A stretch of 64,000 bases of DNA from Megaustenia siamemsis. Lineage: Eukaryota > Mollusca > Gastropoda > Stylommatophora > Ariophantidae. Position numbers and translations under genes: made by a program. The stretch spans positions 67,651,666 to 67,715,665 of the forward strand of contig JAVIAB010000092.1 in assembly GCA_032433765.1 (NCBI GenBank), written 5' to 3'. The notes below the pieces were generated by a model that ran no database searches, was not told where the DNA came from, and saw only the letters and a program-made list of their open reading frames with translations. This document shows positions 45,451 through 55,800 of the stretch, piece after piece (positions within the stretch are counted from its first letter, which is position 1; each line of letters starts with the position of its first letter).

Positions 45451-46283
45451 GTGATGCTTCGTACTTCGAATTTATTTCATTCCAGGAGGCAGTTCGAACT
45501 CTGAATTGCTCGAAATCTAAATCAATTTAATCCGTTAAAAATAATTTAAAGTTAATTAATCCATTTCCAGACCCAATAACGATTTTGATCAACTTAAACA
45601 GCAGATACACATTAACTAAAGTAAAGATGCTATAATTAAATGCTCATAACTATAAATAAAACCTCGAAAGCAACATAATAAAATACGTAATATTATATAT
45701 TAAAGCGAAAATGCCATCTATTGTTATCATTGAGGATCTTAATGTGGCTGATGGAGAGGAAGTGAAAGGTTACTGATTGGAAGGTGAGTCCCTCCCATAA
45801 ACACATCAAACAACTGTACTTATGGTGTTATCTCTCTCTCTCTCTCCCTCTCTCTCTTCTACGTTTTAACACTATTAGTTGAGGGTTTTGCTTCTTTTCC
45901 CTCTTTTCCAGATCCGTCACAGGTGCATCGTTTTCAAGCTTAACGATAGGCTACTATTTTTCACTTCAATCGTCGACACTAAAACATTCTCTTTAGGTTG
46001 CGCTGCTAACACATTTTTTTTTGCTACAGTTAACAAATAGTGGTTTTCGTAAATAACCAAGCACACAAGAACTAAAGCCTGGGAAAAGAATTGAAAAAAC
46101 GCGTACGTAATGCAAGAGATGACTTACCGCGCACAATATAAAGCTGATTACATTTGTTCATGGCGCATGAACAATTTTAAAGTGGATGCATCGTTCGAAC
46201 TCCGAATCAAAATTCTTTCGAATGTAACGTTTGAACTCTGGAATGCGCGAAATTACAGTCTTTGGAAGTACGAGGCTCCACTG
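45451..46283. mobile_element. pogo/Tigger-like DNA transposon, internally deleted
   Basis: TA is present at both ends (45449-45450 and 46284-46285), as expected for Tc1/mariner-superfamily targets. The left end reads GTGATGCTTCGTACTTCGAA and the right end, reversed, CAGTGGAGCCTCGTACTTCC. The left subterminal ATTTCATTCCAGGAGGCAG, followed by TTCGAACTC and GAATTGCTCGAA, resembles the subterminal sequence of Tigger elements as I remember it. The right arm also has GAGTTCGAACG. No transposase frame is present. A (CT)n tract lies at 45833-45857. Confidence 0.6.
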
Positions 46284-46285
46284 TA

Positions 46286-47299
46286 GTGGTATATGATATA
46301 TGTTGCTTACAAAATTCTCAAGACAAACAAATCATTAAACATAGCACGGTTCAACAAAACAAGAATAATTTGTTTAGCTAATACTAAATAGAAAGGAAAG
46401 AGAAACATTTGAGCAATAAAGCACAGACACAATCAACACCAAACGACATTCCAACCATTAACCGATTAAAACTGAGAGAAACGTTCGCTAATCACGAATT
46501 GCTCAGTTTATTTTTCAACTTCCGTCTGGTCGTTTACTTTCCCTATTTGGTTGATCGATTAAATAAACAAGCTCTCAAAGTCAGGAACTGTATAAACGAC
46601 TCGGTAATTTGTGAAGCTCAATGACACTATTCAAATCATTGACCCGTGCCTGAGATCATAACAAATGTGGCTTGTTAGATTGTTGTTCTTTCTAATGTGC
46701 ATGTTATGAATGTGGGAATGGTATCACTGAAACAAAATGCCAGATAATAAATCATAAATTATGAAGCTGTTTATAAACATTAAGAGAGAATAAGAGTGAA
46801 TATTGGTTTAAAATATATTTATGAAGTATGAAGTAATCGATCTTTGAAGAAGAATGAAAAATTTATTTGTTTGACTATCTGACCTGATACATATTTTTTC
46901 CTACAACATACAGAAGACCTATTGATTAAATCAGTATATAATTATAATAGGTACATGTAACAGGAAATGTTGAACATTAGCGGCAGTTAAGCAAAAATAT
47001 CAGCAATACTGATAAGTTAAAACATAACAATTAGTCACTGAAATATGTCTAAACAAACTGTATTAGTGTAAGTACAAGGAGATATGTAATAAATTTCCAC
47101 ATTGCAGCTTAATTATTACTTCAGCATTGTTTTAATAAATCAAAATACTTAATATCTTTAAAACATTAAATGACAGATGTACCTGAAAGTATAGTACATA
47201 CAATAGCTAGTGTAGAAGAGGTTTTTTTTTTTTTTATTATTTAAGACTTTATACAATTCATCTTTGTGGTTTGTTGAAGCAAAGTTTGTCAGAAGAAAG
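46286..47299. other. Unassigned AT-rich sequence
   Basis: Very AT-rich with no supported feature. A poly-T run lies at 47222-47236. Confidence 0.5.
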
Positions 47300-47612
47300 T
47301 TAATACCTCAATGGATAGCTAAAAATGTGGAAGGATGGTGTTCTGTAACAGACCAAAGCAAAAAACACAAGTTTTTCGCTAGCATTAGAGGGAATATTCT
47401 TCATTCTTTTCACGTGTAAAGAGGGGCGGATATCTGAACCACATCGTGAGAGATGGAAATATCGAAGAAAGAAGAGATTCGGGGGAGAGAGAAAATCTAA
47501 GAGAATTAGCAAGCCAACAGCTGAACTCAACAGTTTAACGAATGAATTAAACATGTTTAGAGACAAATAATTGTAGAATGACATGATCACATAAGCCAGC
47601 AGGTAGTGTAAT
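47300..47612 (+). mobile_element. LINE-A 3' end relic, strongly diverged
   Basis: The right end GACATGATCACATAAGCCAGCAGGTAGTG matches the LINE-A 3' terminal block, and GAGAGAGAAAATCTAAGAG corresponds to the REKI region. The remainder is decayed. Confidence 0.6.
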
Positions 47613-47714
47613 CGGGAAAGTAAATAAGGGACATGAAAACGAAATGTAAAAAATGAATTTCATGCAAACAATTTGAACCAATATCAACATTATCTCCTAC
47701 AAACTCAACACACT

Positions 47715-48605
47715 GTCATCATCATCATCATCATGTGTCATACCGGTTGGCGTAGGCGATCATGTCCTTAAACAATCTTCAATCCACAGTAAAAAAAAAA
47801 GTAAAGTACCCCCGTCACGCCAAGTGGCGCATAGGGAATATGGTGTTAGTGACCATACATTTTACAGACCTTCGGCACATGATTTTTGGGGTAATGTGGT
47901 CGGTATTATACCCGTGCCGCTTTACTTTGCCAGAAAAAAATCCGGTACCCATTTAAGGCTGCGTGAATCGGGAGCCGTCGGGTGAGATAGAACCCTACCT
48001 CTTGTCCTTTATAATCCAGTTCACTAACCATTGAGCTATCGCGGCTCCCTTCAATCCTCAGTGCCTTGTATCAATTATGTTGTTGATTGTTTACCATGTC
48101 ATGACACCAAACCATCCAGTTTTTTCTCTCTTTGTCGTTCGCGATATTTCCTTTTATTTTGCCAGTTGTAACCAAGTATTCCAACTTTCCTCTTTCATGA
48201 AGTGCCCAAAAAATGTTGATTATTACTTTCTGATGTTTTTAGGGGCTCCCGTTTTGTTGCCCTCTTTGAGAATTTCCTCATTGGTCTTTTTAGTTGTCCA
48301 GGGAACTTTCAAAATTCTTCTGAGAAATCCTAACTCTGTGGCCCCTAATCGAGTTTTTTTTTTTTTTTTTATCGTCCGTGATTCGCTTCCATAGATCAGA
48401 ATTGGCTCTATATATCACCGATGAACACTCTCACTACTATTGGCATAAACTTGTTGCATAAAACGTTATTTCATTTCCTGAAATGCTATTTTGGCCTGAG
48501 CTATTCTGCTTTTTATTTCTGTGGTGCACCTTCCATCTAATGTTATTATTGTGCCCAAGTATTTGAACCGTTGCACTTATTTCAGATTTGTCCAGTTTAT
48601 TTGTA
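47715..48605 (-). mobile_element. LINE-A-type relic, split by SINE-1
   Basis: Read on the minus strand it follows LINE-A from palm E to the 3' end. It runs FKYLG-like sequence near 48560; QNSIAQAKIAFQEM near 48500; the TGGACAACTAAAAAGACCAA (PWTTKKTNEEIL) block; the FGHFMKEESWNTWL-type block; and the ATGATCGCCTACGCC end with an (ATG)n tail. A poly-T run on the plus strand at 48354-48370 interrupts the thumb. SINE-1 copy h sits near its 3' end. Confidence 0.75.
47791..48048 (-). mobile_element. SINE-1 copy h, nested in a LINE-A relic
   Basis: Full length. The flanks CTTCAATCCACAGT (47777-47790) and CTTCAATCCTCAGT (48049-48062) are a 14-base target duplication with one mismatch. The minus-strand tail is ACTTTACTTTTTTTTTT. 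A box TAGCTCAATGG; the B box is altered (GGTTCTATCTC), so this copy has probably lost promoter strength. Confidence 0.95.
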
Positions 48606-49137
48606 TGCTACATGCTGGTGATAAAGCCCAGACAATACACTTTAGACTGCAGAAAAAAAAGCACACGACACAAAACAGTTACATATGCATGTCATATTTG
48701 TGAAAGTTACCCACACCTAAATACATAACTCAAATGCATTTATTTGTTAACAAACTCTGACTGGGTAAAGGGAAAACCAAAAACATTTTTAAAACTCGAA
48801 AATTCGTTCTCAATCTGCTTAAAACTACCTTATTCTGACACAAGAATATTAATAAGGCATTTTTTTTTAAATCACACTCTGGAACTATATATTCAGCATT
48901 AATCAACATTAATGAAAAATGTAATAATGTGTTACAAGAAGTGAATTAGATGTGAACTGGACAAATCTAATTATGAATTCCGCGAACTCGTAAGACACAA
49001 CACGAAGATTAATGTTGAATGTTGTATTTACTCTTCTAATTAAAGCAGAAGAAAATAAACACACACACACACACACACACATGTCCGTTCCACTGTAAGC
49101 CAAAAGAAATATTTATCAACCCTTTGTATTTTAAGTA
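48606..49137. other. Unassigned sequence with (AC)n
   Basis: An (AC)n tract of about 11 units lies at 49060-49081. Nothing else recognised. Confidence 0.5.
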
Positions 49138-49262
49138 TCATCATCATGCGCCATACAAATTGGCGGAGGCGATATTGTGCGTCCACAATTCTCTGTCCTC
49201 ATATGGTATCAGTAATGTTGATTGTTTATCGTGCCACGACACAAAACTATCTCATATCTTCT
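49138..49262 (-). mobile_element. LINE-A 3' terminal fragment
   Basis: ATCATCATGCGCCATACAAATTGGCGGAGGCGAT, then GTGCCACGACACAAAACTA, parallels 47720-47765 and 48090-48115 without the SINE. Very short and non-coding. Confidence 0.65.
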
Positions 49263-49492
49263 CATTATTAAGTCTATGATTTCTTGAAGTTAGCATTCGC
49301 CCCACTATTAAGACTTTGCTATCGGCATATTATAGGTTGTTTTGTATTACAATTATGTGGATGATAAACTGAAACCTGTGATAAAAGTCTTCTGCTTATA
49401 TAAATATTGCATTGAAAAAAGTGAGCTTTTTAAAGTGCAACTTCTTCCATCTATTTACTTCACACATAAATTCATCAGTCCACACAATGTAC

Positions 49493-49744
49493 GGGAGCCG
49501 CGATAGCTCAGTGGTTAGTGAACTGGACTACCACGGACAATGGGTAGGGTTCGATCCCAACCAACGGCTTCCGGGTTCACCCAGCCTTAAATGGGTACCG
49601 GACTTTTTCTGGGAAAGTAAAGCAGCACGGGCATAATACTGACCACATTACCCCAGAAATCAAGTGCTGAAGGTCTGTAAAATATAGGGTCACTAACACC
49701 ATATTTCCCTATACGCCACTTGGCGTGACGGGGTATTTTACTTT
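49493..49744 (+). mobile_element. SINE-1 copy i
   Basis: Full length with an exact 11-base target duplication ACACAATGTAC (49482-49492 and 49745-49755). Perfect A box TAGCTCAGTGG and B box GGTTCGATCCC. It ends GACGGGGTATTTTACTTT. One of the best-preserved copies. Confidence 0.96.
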
Positions 49745-49834
49745 ACACAATGTACACATGCACGCACATACGCGGTGATACAAATTCATTGTTTATATTT
49801 TATTTGTCTTTTTATTCACTTTCCCCCACGTATT

Positions 49835-49925
49835 ATGTCTGTTGGCTGATGTGATCATGTCATTCTACAACAATTTAATTAAAAGCAACTAAACTGGCTG
49901 ACCAGTTCAGCTGTTAACTGTCTTA
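49835..49925 (-). mobile_element. Probable LINE-A 3' terminal fragment
   Basis: GTTGGCTGATGTGATCATGTCATTCTACAA parallels the GGCTTATGTGATCATGTCATTCTACAA end of the relic at 47570-47600, in inverted orientation. Short and decayed. Confidence 0.45.
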
Positions 49926-50097
49926 CCAATTTTTTTTTTTATTAACAGCGCCCTCCCCCTTTTTACATAGACAAAACTGTTCTTTCTTTGATACTTCCAT
50001 CTGTCACGATCTGTTCCAGCTATCCGCATTTCATACACACACGCGCTTACACACATTTTTCTCAGACATGATTGATATCAATGTTTTGATTTCGATA

Positions 50098-50225
50098 GTG
50101 GAAATCCCAGGTGTCCATTTGAGGCTGGGTGAGCCTAGAAGTCTGTTAGTCGTGGGATCGCATCAAACCTCTTGTAATAAATTGTAAATCTCTTGTTTAT
50201 CAAGCATCGGTCTACAGAGCCTTGC
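50098..50225 (-). mobile_element. Ancient SINE-1-related fragment
   Basis: GTGTCCATTTGAGGCTGGGTGAGCC followed by GTCGTGGGATCGCATCAAACCTCTTGT parallels the inverted SINE-1 head (CCATTTAAGGCTGGGTGAACC, then GGGATCGAACCCTACCTCTTGT). Only the head-proximal half is present and it is strongly diverged. Confidence 0.6.
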
Positions 50226-50561
50226 ACGATGTCAGAATACAAATATCACGGGTAAGCAGCAGTGCTAGGTTTTAGTTAAACGTATAAATATTAAGGAAGC
50301 ATTACTTCTATGCGTCATTATACATTTATGAACTCTTGCGCTATCTTCGTTAATGATAAAGTGGAAGGTATCTCGATTGTAAGACGTTTGGAAGGATAAT
50401 CAATAGTTGGGTGAAAGGTGTCTATCGTACACAAACTTTGGGAAGGGTAATCAATCGTCGGGTGAAAGGTATCTTGATCGTAGTACAAACGTTCTGAAGG
50501 GTAATCACATATTTCATTCGTAAATAAATGTGTGTGAGCGTGTGTGTGTGTGCGAGTGCGT

Positions 50562-50617
<56 letters not shown>

Positions 50618-51629
50618 AAGGAAGATGTGGGGTTGAATTAATAATAAACATGTGGTTTTCCAGATCATGCGAACTTAAGTTCTACTCAGACAGGGTCCAA
50701 ATGTTTTCGTCTACCGAAGATGAAACTGATTCGAACACAATGTTTGTATTATGTATTTGTTCTGAAAGACAGTTGATTCAGTATTTTTTGGATTTTAAAT
50801 TATGTTTTGCTCGTCGTTAAATAATGTAGCTCACTATGTATAATTTATAAATAAGTGCAAACGTGTTTATTAAAAAAAACACAGCAACAAATTATGCTAA
50901 AGAATAACACTAACAGCAGATAATTCTTTCAACCACTTAATTGTTTAAGTATTAATTTTTAAACGAGTTAACTTCTTCACTGCTGATTCTATTTTGCAAT
51001 TTTTCTGAAAATTGTAACATTCAAACAAATGGTCCACGCGCAAACTGTTAATGAGCAGCTTGATATAGGAATAACAACTTTGCTCAGCCACACTGTGATG
51101 GCTCCCACGCACAGCGGTATTTGAGAGCACCGAGTTCGTCAAACCTGTTCATTTTACAGCGAGGCAATCTGTGATCTCGCGGAAAGGATTCGCCCAGTAG
51201 CGAAAGGAACCGATGGAAACATGAAAGAATAAAAAGCACAGTAATAAAAAGAAGAAATTATCAATGTTAAATTATCAACGAAGTAGTAAGTAGTATTCGC
51301 GTGTGATTCGTGATGACTGATTAGCCAGCGGAAATAATGGATATTTAACTTATTGGTCTTCCGATCTGGTAAAGGTAAACCACGTATGATTCTTGCAATC
51401 TCTTTTTATTACAATAAATATTCAGACTTCAGTCTTACAAGTAAAAGAATTTATAATGCGTGCTGTTTTCATTACTGCATTTGACGTTTTATTTGTTTCT
51501 AGGTATAATATGATCACTGGTCTAATTTTCAATATATGAACAGGTAACTACAGTCTACAGGATCTGTTACTGTTATTATCTGACACACTGTTTTGTAGTT
51601 GAGAAATGTCTTATGCCTATATATAGGTG

Positions 51630-51666
<37 letters not shown>

Positions 51667-51677
51667 ATATATATATG

Positions 51678-51736
<59 letters not shown>

Positions 51737-53240
51737 CATATCATATATTTGTTACCCACTGTTTAAATTTCGAAACGAGTGTGTTTGCGCGCTCGCGTAT
51801 GTGTAGAGGTGCAAATTTCCTGGTATGATATTCTGCAGGCTATCTAAGGCTGTAAATAGGAACCTAACTTATTGAATAAGAAAATAAATAAAGAGAGGAA
51901 AAGTAATTGCCATTTCATATTCTTTTTTCTGAGCTTGAAATGCTGTTAATGTTATATCATATATAATAAAAAAAAAGTCAGGTTTCCCTCGCAATTAGTT
52001 CTATGCCGATGACAGCACATTGTGCAAAGATCATATCTTGTATATATTTTTAGCGCTAGACCTTCTAGGTTTTATTTAGTTCTCAAAACCACAGTCGAGT
52101 GAGTACATGTATTCGCTGTTAATTCTTCTATGTTTAGTTTATTTTGTCTTTCTTTTTTTTTTCCCTTTCACCGCTTAAAGTTTATGTGGCTTGTGATGCA
52201 CCGCAGCGTCTTCTCCTTATACAAATTCACAAGTAGTTCTGCTTTATTTCTTCTCTTACAGCTTCCTTGGATGTATACTTCTCCAAATCATTATTAAGAG
52301 TCCTTAAGAGTCTTCAGGGGCACTTGTTTTCAAAAGCTTGAGTGCAGTTCCATCTTTTGCTTATTGCAGTACGTTAGTACATTACTGTGTATAAAAACAT
52401 TTGACGTGAACAATCAACTTAATTTAATGGTTGCTTCAATACTCCGAAATACGTGCAATATATGTGTATGACATTAACTATTTGGTGAGTCAAATAAAAC
52501 ACGAAATTTAACTGTCAATATTTCAGTATTTCTCAAAATATCGATCTTAAGGAGGAAAATAGCTTTCATCGATCATGCCCAATGAACTTAAAATATTTCT
52601 TTTATTCACTGTTTAACTCCGAACCAGCGTTTATAACGATCAGAAAGTACTATTGTTGTTGCCACTTTTTTTTTTTAATTACAATACGTTCATGCTGTGC
52701 AACACTCTCTCTTTACTCTTCTTTAGCGATCAGCTGCTGATATGCATTTAAACCAGCATGGGTCACGAACAAAGACGCAACTGGTCACGATGCGTCCTCA
52801 CAGGTTCCCTATAGTTTGTCATCTAGAGTTGTTTCTGTGGACTATAGGTATATTCTTAGGGTGTTGAGGGTGCTTTAGTTCTACAGGATATGCTCTGGAG
52901 TTTGTATACTTCGCGGTCGAAAGTTCAAAAGCCATTGAGTTCTATCTTGAGTGAGTGCCTTTCTCTTTAATCTGATTTATAATTTTGGAAGGGTTAATTA
53001 ACAATAATACGTATTTAAACGCTTCAACTTAATTATATTATATATAGTTCAAGTATTTGAAATCAGGTAATTCTGTTCAAACCGGAAATTATTACATTTT
53101 TTATAGATTTCTAAAATTGAAACCCGGTTTAACTGTGGCTTTTAAAAGAAAATCACTAATCAATCGCTAAAACTGAGTGTTCTTCAACATATTGAAAGGG
53201 CTGCTACTGAGTTAAGCCTTTCTCAGTAAAAATATGACGA
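50226..53240. other. Unassigned sequence with several tandem tracts
   Basis: Three imperfect copies of a roughly 57-base unit (GAAGGGTAATCA...GGGTGAAAGGTATCT) lie at about 50360-50515. A (GT)/(GA)n tract lies at about 50531-50612 and a compound (TA)n/(TG)n tract at 51626-51736. No coding motif was recognised in the rest. Confidence 0.55.
51626..51736. repeat. Compound (TA)n/(TG)n microsatellite
   Basis: Alternating blocks (TA)n-(TG)n-(TA)n-(TG)n-(TA)n over about 110 bases. Such alternating purine-pyrimidine DNA can adopt cruciform or Z conformations. Confidence 0.95.
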
Positions 53241-53693
53241 TCAACATTTTCAGGAGGACGTGAACTTCCGATCAATATGGCGGATAGGCGGCAGGGACCG
53301 TTAAAGGATGTGTCTGAAAAATGTTCCTTTTTGCAATTTCCTCATATTCCAAGTCCTGCTTGCTGTCGGAGCTACTGCGTTAAGTGCTCTGTGCACACCG
53401 TTAGCTGTGCGTTTCATCCGTTTTGATCGTGTTTCGATATTCCGATTGCTTACGATGAATGATGATATCGTATCCCCGTAACGGAGAACAGATGGTTGTG
53501 TTTACTTGCTGTTCGGTTTCGCATTTATGTCTTTTGGCGTGTACTGAGACTGCCATGATGGGGAATGCAACTACCTTTCTTTGTTTGGGAGATGAGATAT
53601 TAATTCGGATGATTCCACTGGCACGGGCGGTTGAGTAATTATGGATTTTAATTCGTTTGCAGTGATACCGAGGCCTCCATAACATGGTTGAAA
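53241..53693 (+). mobile_element. D430 copy D
   Basis: Begins GACGATCAACATTTTCAGGAGGACG, sharing the longer left end with copy B, and ends GTGATACCGAGGCCTCCATAACA. It differs from copies A and B in the middle by an insertion (CCCCGTAACGGAGAACAGATG in place of GACAGGGAATAGTTGG-like sequence). It runs directly into the 27-bp minisatellite. No certain target duplication. Confidence 0.85.
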
Positions 53694-54258
53694 GCAGATA
53701 AGTAAATGACATGATCGGAAGTATATAAGTAAACAACATGGTCGGAAGTATATAAGTAAACAATATCATCGGAAGTATATATAAGTAAACAACATGATCG
53801 GAAGTATATAAGTAAACATCATCAGAAGTATATAAGTAAACACCATCATCGGAAGTATATATGTAAACAACATCACAGAAAGTATATAAGTAAACAACAC
53901 CATCGGAAGTATATATGTAAACAACATCATCGGAAGTATATAAGTAAACAACATCATCGGAAGTATATATGTAAACAACATCATCGGAAGTATATATGTA
54001 AACAACATCACCGAAAGTATATAAGTAAACAACATCATCGGAAGTATATATGTAAACAACATCATCGGAAGTATATAAGTAAACACCATCATCGGAAGTA
54101 TATAAGTAAACACAATCATCGGAAGTATATAAGTAAACACCATCATCGGAAGTATATAAGTAAACACAATCATCGGAAGTATATAAGTAAACACCATCAT
54201 CGGAAGTATATAAGTAAACACCATCATCGGAAGTATATAAGTAAACACCATCATCGGA
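53694..54258. repeat. 27-bp minisatellite, about 21 units
   Basis: Unit ATCATCGGAAGTATATAAGTAAACAC with variants ATATAAG/ATATATG and CATC/AATC. Most units are 27 bases; a few are 24 to 29. Because 27 is divisible by three, the minus strand stays open for 162 codons as a 9-residue FTYILPMM-type repeat. I do not regard this as a gene, as there is no flanking coding structure. Confidence 0.96.
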
Positions 54259-55111
54259 ACATTATCTAGTTTGCATTTGCCCGTTCAATTATGACACATC
54301 TGTTCTTTTCACTGCCTCAGTATAGCTGCTCGTTCCAGCGTATTGCTCTCTAGGGCAGACACTTCATTAAAACTTTCTTCATTCACATCCGTGATAACCA
54401 GACGAAGATAAATCTCCTGCGTTATTTATTATTTTTGGGGTTTGTTTTATTTATTATTTTTGTGTTCTCACTAATTTGTCTCTGTGCATGTATGTATTAA
54501 CTAAGGGCAGCTTTTGAAGGGTAACTTTTCATCGATTTGTATGGTCCTTCACCACTGAAAAGCTGTAACCATACCACTTTCACCATACACGTATTTCTAC
54601 ACTTTATTATCCCTAAAGCAGAGCAATCCGGCACATTCATGTCGATTCCTTTTCTTCCACTCCTAATTGGCTTGACCAACTTGTTGGTCTGTTCACAGAG
54701 CTATTACAGTAAAGTGCGAGTAGTTTTGATTCACTGATCCTGCCGCAATAAACAAGCTACATGTTTTCAGAATTGTGATCCCTTCATTTAGTATGAATAT
54801 TTATCATATTTACCGAATCTGTATAAGTTGACAAGGAATATTCCTAAATGACAGTGTCAAAAAGTTAATAAAATAATAACCCATTAATAATAACAATGAG
54901 TAAAGTCGCCAAAAATGGCGAGAACAGAACTTTGTATCTCCCTCGACACCCGAACGGGTACAAGGGGAAGTGAAGAAAAAAAGAAAAATAAGAATTATGT
55001 ATATCACTTATATTCGTAAATTATTTTCTCATTCTTTAACTGTACTTTTAGTCGTTTTATACATACATTTTGCATGATACATTTTATAAATACTTTTTTT
55101 CTTTTTAATTT
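54259..55111. other. Unassigned sequence
   Basis: Small GC-containing inverted pair CGCCAAAAATGGCG at 54908-54921. No coding motif recognised. Confidence 0.5.
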
Positions 55112-55265
55112 GATGCCGCTGTGTAGCAGTGATTAGCGAACTAGTTTGATGAGGACAAAAGATCAGGTTCGATTCTTTACAATGTTTCTAGGTTCACCCA
55201 GTCCGAATTGGGTACTGGAGAATATTCGTGGTACCATTTTAAAATGTAATAAACACGTCAAGAAA
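55112..55265 (+). mobile_element. Ancient SINE-1-related fragment
   Basis: GCCGCTGTGTAGCAGTGATTAGCGAACTAG, then GGTTCGATTC (B box), then TAGGTTCACCCAGTCC and TTGGGTACTGGA, matches SINE-1 head and proximal body at many positions. The distal half is lost. Confidence 0.65.
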
Positions 55266-55439
55266 AATGTGTTTCCTTTTCAACTATATATTTTAATGGC
55301 AACTGCGGTCTAGTATAATCTAGAAGATACATACAGTTTAAGGTTGAACAGATCGTGACTCGCCGAGAGGAGAGCAACAAGCCAAGGTCAACCAACCTTT
55401 ATTCATTCGTTTTCCTCCCGGGTCGAAGACAGCGCAAAG

Positions 55440-55800
55440 AGTGGAAGGCATAGTTCTTCAAGATTGACGTTCTATGCTAGTTCTTGAAGGCCTTGGTTAT
55501 TTCTTAAACCCCCAATGGTGCCTTCCCTAGTATTTGTTCCGCGTAGCGATTCTCTTGATTTGTCTTGTTTTCTTTTGCCAGATGGTTTCCACATGAATGC
55601 CTGATTGGACGTCATTCTTCATTCATTCTCAAGATATGTTCGATGTATCCCCAACGCCTTCATCTTATAAAGCTCGACACGTGTTCTTGTTTAAATTCGT
55701 CTATTATTAGTTCGTTTAAAATATACTCTTTCCAGCTTATGTTTCAGATCCAAGGTATACATTTGTTTTCAACGGCGTTTCATTAATTCATTTAATGTAA
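55440..55800 (-). mobile_element. LINE thumb-domain relic
   Basis: The minus strand reads KRWGYIEHILRMNEE (about 55660-55615), the KRWGHVLRM-type block seen in several RTE-like LINE families, followed by RHSCGNHLAKENKTNQ and LGKAPLGV. Upstream pieces near 55750 (ENKCIPWI-like) fit the block that normally lies about 50 residues earlier. Family not assigned. Confidence 0.55.

Noticed and set aside
49493..49570. Possible tRNA gene
   Set aside because: A and B boxes are present, but the sequence is the head of a 250-bp SINE with target duplications, shared by many copies, and no cloverleaf with a proper anticodon arm is evident.
53766..54254. 162-codon minus-strand ORF with 9-residue repeats
   Set aside because: Produced by the 27-bp minisatellite. 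No start context, splice structure or domain outside the array.
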